Positions 44,443-51,689 of a DNA stretch of 64,000 nt are shown piece after piece (within the stretch, counting starts at the first letter, position 1; each line of letters opens with the position of its first letter). Both the position numbers and the translations under genes were made by a program. The DNA is from Methanoregula formicica SMSP (GTDB lineage: Archaea; Halobacteriota; Methanomicrobia; Methanomicrobiales; Methanospirillaceae): the NCBI RefSeq assembly GCF_000327485.1, contig NC_019943.1, positions 1,798,001-1,862,000 of the forward strand. The letters run 5' to 3'. The notes below the pieces were generated by a model. It did no database searches and had not been told where the DNA came from. It worked only from the letters and a program-made list of their open reading frames with translations.

Positions 44443-45321
44443 ATGGTGTTTCATCCACCGGTAGCTATCACGGCCAAGGCCGGAGATGCCGGGAAGTACA
44501 AAGTTGGCCTGCCGGCCTGGAACATGGTCCTCCGTGGATTCATGTCCGGTGCGTACATCGCCATGGGTGCTGCTCTTGCGACGGTCTGTTCAACCGGTAT
44601 TCAGGCAAGCGACCCAACGCTTGCATTCGGCACGGCAAGTGCCGGTTTTGCCCAGTTAATCCTGGGTGCTGTGTTCCCTGTTGGGCTTATTATCACCGTG
44701 CTTACCGGTGCTGAGCTCTTCACGGGCGACGCAATGCTCGCCCCAATGGCCGCGTTCATCCACAAGGTCACCTGGACACAGGTCCTGAACCTTTGGCTCT
44801 GGGTATACATCGGGAACTTCATCGGATCGGTTGTCTTTGCCTACATCATGGCAAACGGGCCGTTCGTCAGCTTCGATGCAGCAGGTGTCGGTACCCTGAC
44901 AGCCTTCGGTACTCGGGCCATTGCGATTGCCAAGGCCAAGACCGCGTATGTTGGCCTTATGGGCTTCTGGTCTGCGTTCCTCAAGGGCATTGCGTGCAAC
45001 TGGCTGGTCAACCTCGCCATCCTGCTCGGTATCTGTGCAGATGATGCGGTCGGCAAGTTCTTCGGTATCTGGTTCCCGATCATGGCCTTCGTTGCCAGCG
45101 GCTTCGAACACTCGGTCGCGAACATGTACTTTATCCCCGCGGGTATCTTCGCGCAGGGTTTTGTTACAGATCCCACCAAGATCGTTGCCAGTGTCAACTG
45201 GGTCACGATGTGGACAGCGAACGTCATACCGGTTACACTCGGTAACATCGTCGGAGGCCTGCTCTTCGTTGGTGTGATCTACTGGGTTGCATTCCGGAAA
45301 GAGATCGCAGCGCTGAAGTAG
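44443..45321 (+). CDS. fdhC: Formate transporter (FNT family)
   Basis: A 292-residue member of the formate/nitrite transporter family, a pentameric channel with six membrane segments. Family signature positions are in MVLRGFMSGAYIAMGAALAT, the LTGAELFTGDAML motif in the third segment and ASGFEHSVANMYFIPAGIF in the fifth (conserved FEHSVANM). It imports formate for formate dehydrogenase and is the hallmark of formate-using methanogens. I start at ATG 44443 behind CAGAGGTG. No fdhA/fdhB genes follow. Confidence 0.95.
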   Translation: MVFHPPVAITAKAGDAGKYKVGLPAWNMVLRGFMSGAYIAMGAALATVCSTGIQASDPTLAFGTASAGFAQLILGAVFPVGLIITVLTGAELFTGDAMLAPMAAFIHKVTWTQVLNLWLWVYIGNFIGSVVFAYIMANGPFVSFDAAGVGTLTAFGTRAIAIAKAKTAYVGLMGFWSAFLKGIACNWLVNLAILLGICADDAVGKFFGIWFPIMAFVASGFEHSVANMYFIPAGIFAQGFVTDPTKIVASVNWVTMWTANVIPVTLGNIVGGLLFVGVIYWVAFRKEIAALK

Positions 45322-45344
45322 ATCCTTAATCATAACATTTTTCG

Positions 45345-45857
45345 ATGAAGATCGGAAATGTTGATGTAAAGGTCTCAATTCTCGCAATTGCGGTCTTTGT
45401 AATCTTTACTATACTCGTAATAATCGCCTCAATATACAGTCCGGTCGTCAGGTCGCAACTGATCTGGCTTGCACCGGTCCTTTTTATGCTGATTATCCTC
45501 CCCGTTGCGCTCAACTACATGAGCCAGCGGCAGTATGCTGATCTCAGGCCGGAATACGAACGGCAGGCAAAAACTGTCCGCATAAGACTCATCAACGAGA
45601 GCATGATCGGCAAGATTGTCCGGATCGAGGGTGTTGTTGAGCATGCCCGCTTCCAGTTCCTGAACCGGCCGCAGTATTCGGTTGCCGACCGTACCGGTGC
45701 CATACCGGTCAAGATGTTCACGAATCCCGAAGAAGATATCAAGGTCAATGATATTGTCGAGGTTCTCGGACAGGTCATACGGCGGTATATCGTCACAGGT
45801 GATCCCATCATCAACTGTGTTTCCATCAGGAAGACGGGAAAGAAACCGGAGAATTAG
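45345..45857 (+). CDS. Two-TM protein with OB-fold domain
   Basis: A 170-residue protein: two N-terminal membrane segments (VSILAIAVFVIFTILVIIAS and LIWLAPVLFMLIILPVAL) and a C-terminal OB-fold of the nucleic-acid-binding type (RLINESMIGKIVRIEGVVEHA, FLNRPQYSVADRTGAIPVKM, VNDIVEVLGQVIRRYIVTGD). Because it is membrane bound, binding of DNA, RNA or a phospholipid remains open. It starts 23 bases after fdhC and may share its transcript. Related proteins are found in Methanomicrobiales, with no known role. Confidence 0.75.
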   Translation: MKIGNVDVKVSILAIAVFVIFTILVIIASIYSPVVRSQLIWLAPVLFMLIILPVALNYMSQRQYADLRPEYERQAKTVRIRLINESMIGKIVRIEGVVEHARFQFLNRPQYSVADRTGAIPVKMFTNPEEDIKVNDIVEVLGQVIRRYIVTGDPIINCVSIRKTGKKPEN

Positions 45858-45895
45858 AAAAATCCGGGATTGTCAGGCAGCCAGGGGACTTTTCC

Positions 45896-46726
45896 ATGTC
45901 TACGACAGATTCTGCAGGGGCTCCCTCTCAGGGAGCAGGACGATATTGCGAAGCGGCCGTGCCGCTCATTGCGTTTGGCGTAACCGGTGCGGGACTCATC
46001 CTCTGGAGTGCAGGATACCCGGTTGATTTCCAGTATGTTTCGATCGGCTGCACGATCAGTTCGTTCATCCTTGCCTACCTTGCCTGGATCCGGCCGCGGA
46101 AGGATATCGTTGCGCTCTCGACCCCGATCTACGGCATCGTTTTCCTGGCCACGCCTATCGAGGCGGGAGCCGGGGCCGTACTCCAGCTCCTCTATGCAGC
46201 CGGACTGACGATCCTCCTTATACGACTGAAACGCCGTTTCAGCGAGGAGATGTCCGGACCCGCGCCACTCTCTCCCGATGAGCCGCTGGGAAAGTACCAG
46301 CGCCGTATTCTTACGGAGATGCCCGCGGTTTCCCCCGCTCTTGCGCGTGCAGCGGGCAGGGTTTTCATCCGGTTTGCCGAGGGGGAATACGAAGAGTCCT
46401 GCAGGCTTGCTTCGGGCGTGCCGGAACTGGCCGACGGGACCGCTCCCGGACTGGTGGAGCGGGCATTTGCGATCGTATCCTTTCAGGCAGGCCGGATGGG
46501 AGAAAAGGGGCTCGTTCCTGATGAATTTTCAATCTTTTCTGCTGAACAACAGCACCTGCTTTTCTCTCCCCTGCCTGACAATACGGACAAGGAAAGGATG
46601 TACAATCGCCAGCTGGAAAATGCCCTGATCCTGCTCTACGTGATCGCTCTTGGCAGCACAGACAAGGAGATCCAGGCGGGCCTGGACGGGCTCCGCCCCT
46701 TTGCGCGGCGCCTGGGCGGGGAGTAA
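45896..46726 (+). CDS. Membrane protein with soluble C-terminal domain, function unknown
   Basis: A 276-residue protein. Residues about 20-110 contain four hydrophobic segments (AAVPLIAFGVTGAGLILWSA, YVSIGCTISSFILAYLAW, ALSTPIYGIVFLATPIEAG, AVLQLLYAAGLTILLIRL). The remaining 160 residues are soluble and helical, with LARAAGRVFIRFAEGEYEES and ERMYNRQLENALILLYVIAL, resembling tetratricopeptide-like helices. No family is known to me. It lies 38 bases after the OB-fold gene, probably the same operon. Confidence 0.65.
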   Translation: MSTTDSAGAPSQGAGRYCEAAVPLIAFGVTGAGLILWSAGYPVDFQYVSIGCTISSFILAYLAWIRPRKDIVALSTPIYGIVFLATPIEAGAGAVLQLLYAAGLTILLIRLKRRFSEEMSGPAPLSPDEPLGKYQRRILTEMPAVSPALARAAGRVFIRFAEGEYEESCRLASGVPELADGTAPGLVERAFAIVSFQAGRMGEKGLVPDEFSIFSAEQQHLLFSPLPDNTDKERMYNRQLENALILLYVIALGSTDKEIQAGLDGLRPFARRLGGE

Positions 46727-46842
46727 CGGAAAGGACACACCTTCCGTATCAGCTCTGTAACGGCGAAAAAGGAATGGTGAGAAAGAGTGATGGGATCAGT
46801 CCTGGTACCTGGTGATATGGTTCAGAGGTGTGTATATCATCC

Positions 46843-46938
46843 ATGAAAAAGGCAGGTACTGCCCATCTGACCGGTATGCTGTGCGCTAGTGCACAAACAC
46901 TATGCACGATATCTATGTATATCACAGCCACTAAATAA
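46843..46938 (+). CDS. Possible 31-residue small protein
   Basis: A short frame starts at the ATG at 46843, ten bases after a perfect copy of the strong ribosome binding site CAGAGGTGTGT (46823-46833), and ends at TAA 46938. The product MKKAGTAHLTGMLCASAQTL... (31 residues) has a hydrophobic middle and two cysteines. It lies in the leader of the PAS regulator, and its end overlaps the palindrome AATAA-GCG-TTATT (46934-46946). The evidence is only the ribosome binding site, so it may be chance. Confidence 0.3.
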   Translation: MKKAGTAHLTGMLCASAQTLCTISMYITATK

Positions 46939-46989
46939 GCGTTATTACATATCTTTCACGATAGCAGCCGGTCTGTGCAGGGGAGAGAC

Positions 46990-48000
46990 ATGATGGGAGA
47001 CATTCAGAGTACCGACGAAGCCGCACGGATCCGTGCAGTGTTAAAAGAGCATCCCCTCGGCATGAGCATCAAGGAGATCTCCACTGCCGTGAACATGAGC
47101 CGCAACTCCGTGGCAAAATATGCCGAGGTCATGACAACTGCCGGGCAGCTTGACGTCCGCCATGTCGGAAACGCCAAACTCTATACCCTCTCCCACCGGG
47201 TCCCGGTCTCGGACCTGCTCAACCATGCAAAGGAACTCATTATCGTCCTTGACAAGGACCTTCGGATCATCCAGGCCAGCGGTTCGTTCTGCATGTTCGC
47301 CGGTGTCACACGGGAAACAGTCCTCCATACCCGGCTCAGCGCCCTCCCGTTCCCCCTGCTCTCGCAGGAAGACGAGCGCGAAATAGTTGCCCTCCTTGCC
47401 GGCGGGCCCCTGTGGAAAAAGGAGATCACGGCAGTCCGTAACGGGAGAGAAGTCTTCTTTGAGGGACGGTTCATCCCGACAACCCTGGAGAACGGGTCCT
47501 CAGGGATAACCCTTATCCTTGAAGATACCACAGAACGCACGATCGCCCGCCGCGCTTCCGAGGAGCGCGACCGGCTCCTCCGGACGCTCTTCCAGATCCC
47601 GACAACTCCCCGGTTCTTCATCGACAAAAACCACAAGGTTGTGTACTGGGACCGGGCTCTTGAGATCCTCACTAATGTCAGGGCCGAAGATGTCGTGGGT
47701 ACAAGCGATCACTGGAAGGCATTCTACTCCCTGCCCCGGGCGTGCCTGATCGACTTCGTGGTGGATGGCAACGTGGAAATGATCGCCCGCCAGTTCAGCG
47801 GCATGTGTTCGCGCAGTGACGGGACTGATGGCAAATTCGAGTGCACGGACTTCTTCCCGGACATGCATGGCGGGGGACGATGGCTCCGCGTCACGGCCTC
47901 GCTGATCCGGGATACCACGGGAACGGTCACCGGGGCGATGGAGACCATTGAGGATGTCACCCACCTGCGGAAAGGCCAGTTCATCATCCAGCAGGCGTGA
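46990..48000 (+). CDS. HTH and PAS-domain regulatory protein
   Basis: A 336-residue protein. An N-terminal winged helix (residues about 15-70; LKEHPLGMSIKEISTAVNMS then RNSVAKYAEVMTTAGQLDV) is followed by two PAS domains (AKELIIVLDKDLRIIQASG; PTTPRFFIDKNHKVVYWDRA) each ending with a PAC-like segment (ITLILEDTTERT; TGAMETIEDVTHLRKGQ). No kinase follows. This architecture is expanded in Methanomicrobiales, where it is thought to sense small molecules and regulate transcription. I chose ATG 46990 behind GGGGAG; a GTG at 46975 and an ATG at 46993 are alternatives. Confidence 0.85.
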   Translation: MMGDIQSTDEAARIRAVLKEHPLGMSIKEISTAVNMSRNSVAKYAEVMTTAGQLDVRHVGNAKLYTLSHRVPVSDLLNHAKELIIVLDKDLRIIQASGSFCMFAGVTRETVLHTRLSALPFPLLSQEDEREIVALLAGGPLWKKEITAVRNGREVFFEGRFIPTTLENGSSGITLILEDTTERTIARRASEERDRLLRTLFQIPTTPRFFIDKNHKVVYWDRALEILTNVRAEDVVGTSDHWKAFYSLPRACLIDFVVDGNVEMIARQFSGMCSRSDGTDGKFECTDFFPDMHGGGRWLRVTASLIRDTTGTVTGAMETIEDVTHLRKGQFIIQQA

Positions 48001-48064
48001 TTATACGAAGGACACCCCTGCCTTCCCGTCCTCGTAAAACCAGAAAACGTTGTCGTGGGGAACG

Positions 48065-48712
48065 TCAGGGAGTGGCGGGAACCGTATCAGGCTCTCCCGG
48101 TTCCCGCCGCATGGGTGTGACCTGGATACTATCGAGGTCCCCAAAAACGAAATCGAAGCGATCGCGGATGCTTGTCGGGAGATCCGCTTCGGGGATGAGG
48201 CGGAAACCGAGGCTGCCATAGAAATTGACGAGCTCGGTCTTTGAGTGCATGTACAGCGTCTCGTTCCTCCCGCATTCCTCGATGAGGAGGATCATGACCG
48301 AACGGGCAAATCCCCGCAGCCGGTATTCTTCCAGGACATAGACCGCATCCACTTCAAGGCCATCCTCGTGCCGGGAGCACCGGGCAACACCGATAATCCG
48401 CTGGCCCGAGAAGACCGCGAAGAGCCGGTCGTGCAATGGATCAGCCTTCTGCTGGTGGTAGTGGATCCAGAGTTCGCGTTCCGCCCGGACCATCTCTGCC
48501 GACGTGAGTTCCCGGACCGTGACAGCCTCGACCATCCGTTCCGCAGACGGCATGGTCTTCTCCGAGAAGATGACCTTTCCGAGATGACGGATGAAGTGCG
48601 GGCGGATGGCAAGAAATCCGCTGCTCTCCTCGCCGGCAAGGGAATAGAGCGTGAGGAGGGTTAAGTCTTCGTTATAGCGATCAGACTCGGCAGGTGCGGT
48701 GATCGTTGGCAT
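48065..48712 (-). CDS. GNAT-family acetyltransferase, paralogue of the kinase-fused domain
   Basis: A 215-residue GNAT protein. The core runs from about residue 95: FAVFSGQRIIGVARCSRHED, GLEVDAVYVLEEYRLRGFAR (the acetyl-CoA pyrophosphate loop region), LYMHSKTELVNFYGSLGF, and the end SIQVTPMRREPGEPD. The same motifs occur in the same order in the C-terminal part of the kinase at 40446-42341, including a shared VARCxRHxDGLEVD block and the MRR end. The first 60 residues are unique. It is convergent with the PAS regulator, 64 bases away. Confidence 0.88.
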   Translation of the reverse strand: MPTITAPAESDRYNEDLTLLTLYSLAGEESSGFLAIRPHFIRHLGKVIFSEKTMPSAERMVEAVTVRELTSAEMVRAERELWIHYHQQKADPLHDRLFAVFSGQRIIGVARCSRHEDGLEVDAVYVLEEYRLRGFARSVMILLIEECGRNETLYMHSKTELVNFYGSLGFRLIPEADLPTSIRDRFDFVFGDLDSIQVTPMRREPGEPDTVPATP

Positions 48713-49026
48713 GGTCTGGGACTCTTTTAGGGCCGGTATTTCTGCCCGTTGTTCTTTACATGTTGTTTTTCCATGACAATAAGGCTGATGGCAGGAGGAT
48801 ACGGTATTTCTTTGGATCTTCTGATTTTTTGGTCGGAGAACACATCGTGTTCATCTCCTGCTACGGGCCCTGTATCCTGTCGCATCCCCTATCACGCTCC
48901 GAGTTCACATCAAGACTCTTCCCCCGCGCATTACAGACCGTAACCTTCTTTCATATTCCGGACAAGTATCAATACATCATACGCCGGCCCGTGTTCCGGT
49001 TTATGTACACTGTCAGAGGTGTGTGT
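48713..49026 (+). other. Intergenic region and promoter of the carbonic anhydrase gene
   Basis: The region between the divergent GNAT and carbonic anhydrase genes has an open frame but no protein-like pattern; frame content is cysteine- and phenylalanine-rich noise. Near its end lies tcaatacatcata (48969-48981), a TATA candidate with a leader of about 25 bases, and the ribosome binding site CAGAGGTGTGTGT (49014-49026) directly before the ATG. Nothing else seen. Confidence 0.4.
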
Positions 49027-49611
49027 ATGGCGATTGACAAATTATTACTAGGGAACCTGAGGTTTCGGGAATCTGATTTCACCCCGAACATTGACTATTA
49101 CAAGGAACTGGCTGGCAGCCAGCACCCGGAGACCCTCTGGATCGGATGCTCGGACTCCCGGCTCCAGACCGGGCACATCACGCAGGCCCGGGCCGGCGAA
49201 CTCTTTATCCAGCGAAATATCGGCAACATCGTGCCGGTCCATGACTGGAACTTTGCAACCGTGCTTGAATACGCGGTCATGCACCTGAAGGTGAAAGACG
49301 TCGTGATCTGCGGGCACTCGAACTGCGGTGCAATCCGGGCGCTCGACAAGGAGAGCACGGATGCGTATATCCCGCTCTGGCTGAACAATGCGCGCGAAGC
49401 AAAAGACCGGATTGACTCAAAGATCGAGATGCCGCACACACCTGCGGAGCAGGAAAAGCGGTACCGGATGATCGAGCAGGAGAATGTCCGGCTCCAGATC
49501 GAGCACCTGTTCACGTACCCGCTCTTAAAGAAGGCCGTTGCAGAGAACCGCGTGGCAGTCCACGGCCTCTACTATGACCTTGGCACGGGTGCGCTGAGCC
49601 GGGTCTCCTGA
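49027..49611 (+). CDS. Beta-class carbonic anhydrase
   Basis: A 194-residue enzyme interconverting CO2 and bicarbonate. The zinc ligands are visible: cysteine in LWIGCSDSRLQT with the catalytic Asp-Arg pair, and His and Cys in VICGHSNCGAIRAL. Length and spacing are those of beta-class enzymes. In a CO2-reducing methanogen it supplies CO2 to formylmethanofuran dehydrogenase or bicarbonate to carboxylases. The ATG at 49027 follows a strong ribosome binding site; sequence upstream is not protein-like. Confidence 0.95.
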   Translation: MAIDKLLLGNLRFRESDFTPNIDYYKELAGSQHPETLWIGCSDSRLQTGHITQARAGELFIQRNIGNIVPVHDWNFATVLEYAVMHLKVKDVVICGHSNCGAIRALDKESTDAYIPLWLNNAREAKDRIDSKIEMPHTPAEQEKRYRMIEQENVRLQIEHLFTYPLLKKAVAENRVAVHGLYYDLGTGALSRVS

Positions 49612-49992
49612 TCGAACCGGTGCCCGATCCCGGATCCACAGGCATACGGGAGTCGGGCCGATCCTTTTTTCACCGCATTCAAAAAAGATGCTGGTGTGAA
49701 AATCCCCGGGATTTTCATCAGCTTTCTATGTTGCTTCGCATCATAGCGCGCTCTGGAGAAAAACTCCTTCCAGATAGTTCCCCCCTTGCGCCTCCGACGG
49801 GTTTGAAAAACCAGGAGGATGAGAAGAACGCGGATGCGTTCTTCGACTCGGGGGCGCATGTGATGCCTCTGTATTACCTGAAATGGATAATCCGATACAG
49901 AGTTGTTTTCATATAAGGTAATTGAGGCCGCCGCGGGGTGCTCCAAAACCTGCCGGTATGCTTTCTCCAGAGGCATTTTTTACGCCCCGGGT
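49612..49992. other. Non-coding stretch between carbonic anhydrase and C13 peptidase remnant
   Basis: No frame on either strand has a recognisable protein pattern. A T run after a GC-rich segment (around 49665-49675) may terminate the carbonic anhydrase transcript. Base composition is lower in GC than neighbouring genes. I see no repeat or RNA. Confidence 0.35.
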
Positions 49993-51072
49993 TCATGGCG
50001 AGAGATAGGCCATGACCGGTGAGTCGAGATCAAACTGCCCGGTGTCGACCATGCGGACATGCGATCCGGTGACAGACTTGTACGTGGCAGGGTACAGTTC
50101 CCGGAACGTAATATCGGGATTTGCCCTGATTGCTGAAAGAACGCTGGACGTAAACTCGTCAGACAGCCACTGTTTGATCTCCATATCGTAGACTGCCCCG
50201 AGCGACGGCTCGTTCTTTGCAGCACCCGTCAGGTAGTAGATGCCCGGTGCAGTTGCGCCGGTAGCGATGCTCTCCCCAAAGCAGGTGTCAATGAAGAAGA
50301 CCATCTGCCGGTACCGGCGGTCCCGCGCCATTGCATCGGTGACCCTGGTGAAGTCGTCCGTGGTGAAAAACCCGTTCCCGTACCCAAATACAACCTCGCC
50401 CGGCGACCCGTGGCTGGCGATGTACACAAACACGTCCGTGCCGGCATCGCTCTCCAGTACGACCGGCGTGGATGCAGTCCTGTTGCCGGTCATGACATTC
50501 TTTAACGTCTCTGCGGTAACCGCCGGACCGGCATAATCCACCTGCGCTCCTGCGCGGACATTTTCCCCCCGGGGAACATTGTGGATATCTCCCCTCAGGG
50601 GATTTTCCGGGGATGTGGGGATATCGTCAAACGTCATGAGAATGATATCCTCGTCGGCAACCCCGTTCTTCCGGAGCAGAGTATAGATACTGAGGGCATC
50701 GGACTGGTGCCGGTAATTTCTCCACCCCTGCGACGGGCCGACGATCACGGCCCTGAATCCCGTCCTTTCACGGGTTGCAGAATAGGGAGCGGAATGCGAT
50801 GATAACGACATGAGCGCTTCGGATGCCCGGGTCCCTCCCGCGGATTCCTGATCGCTCTTGGATCCTGCCGTGAGGTTCTCCGAACTGATGGTTTTGATGG
50901 TCGCAAACGTCCCGTTGTCCACGGTCCAGTGGGAGTACCACGTGATAACCGGGTCAACACCCAGCACTACGTCATACTCCAGCCCGCCGCTCGCACCGGT
51001 GATCCAGGGCATTGCCCCGGTCCGGATATCAGTAAGGGCGGTGCGGACGCCCGTTTCGTTCCAGCCCGTCAC
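49993..51072 (-). pseudogene. 5'-truncated periplasmic-binding/C13 (legumain-type) peptidase gene
   Basis: The 3' part of this frame encodes an apparently complete C13 caspase-like peptidase domain: FRAVIVGPSQGWRNYRHQSD, the catalytic histidine in VFVYIASHGSPGE and cysteine in QMVFFIDTCFGESIATG. Before it lies TGWNETGVRTALTDIRTGA followed by a YDVV and ITWYSHW end, which resembles the C-terminal strand of a type I periplasmic-binding (LivJ-like) domain known to be fused to C13 peptidases in Methanomicrobiales. The frame then enters unrelated DNA at about 51060, with no signal peptide or binding-domain core. The gene has lost most of its 5' half and is joined to the nurA-like remnant. Confidence 0.65.
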
Positions 51073-51542
51073 GGAGGAGGAGGGCGCCTGCCCCCAGCTC
51101 CCGTGCCATCGTCTCCGTGACCCAGTACTCGACCGTGTCCCGGAGAACCTCTGCTGCCCGTGCACGGTCCTCATTTTTTAGCGGCTTTCCCGGCGGCTGG
51201 CCGAAGCAGTCCACGTAGAGCACGGGAAAGTCCGGGTTCTCCTCTTCCGGGCCGATGAGGGAGAAATGCAGGGGCGTGACGGAGCGTCTCGTGCGTTCCA
51301 TGTCCCGGAATGTTGTCTCTGCAGCCCGGACAACCGCAAGGGACATGCTGCCGGACTCATAAGAGCATGACATTGGAGCCGTCAACAGCGCAGACCTCGC
51401 CGCAGGAACGGGGTGTGCAGGAGATAAAATCGTCTTTTGTGATGCCGCAGATCTGCCGGAATTTCCCGATGAGATCGCCCGGGACCCTGGCCCGGATCCG
51501 GCCTGCCGCCTCGTTCACTGCACCCGCGTACTCGTCCTTCAT
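51057..51542 (-). pseudogene. Broken nurA-like nuclease gene (5' part)
   Basis: The ATG at 51542 starts MKDEYAGAVNEAAGRIRARV and leads to CAVDGSNVMLL, the first metal-binding aspartate motif of NurA nucleases, then a TGA. One extra base near 51360 explains it: the other frame continues ESGSMSLAVVRAAETTFRDM, then FSLIGPEEENPDFPVLYV and ends at GAGALLLRDGLER, resembling NurA's second aspartate motif. The sequence then stops being NurA-like and the C13 gene frame takes over. NurA works with HerA and Mre11-Rad50 in DNA end resection. The 3' half is missing. Confidence 0.6.
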
Positions 51543-51689
51543 CCGTTGAATCCTAGTTTGGCATGTAATGGGATATAAGGGGGTGGGAACGCAGGGTGAA
51601 AGAAAAACGGGCATATTCCGGATGCTCGTCCCCGTGTATGAGGCTCAAAGGGATTAGCTTACCGGGTATGTCCCGCTGATGCGGCGCCT

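Noticed and set aside
48706-49026. N-terminal extension of the carbonic anhydrase
   Set aside because: The upstream codons are in frame but unlike any carbonic anhydrase, and a strong ribosome binding site precedes the ATG at 49027.
49572-49976. Minus-strand frame of 134 codons after carbonic anhydrase
   Set aside because: Low-complexity Arg/Ala composition, overlaps the real gene end, no start signal.
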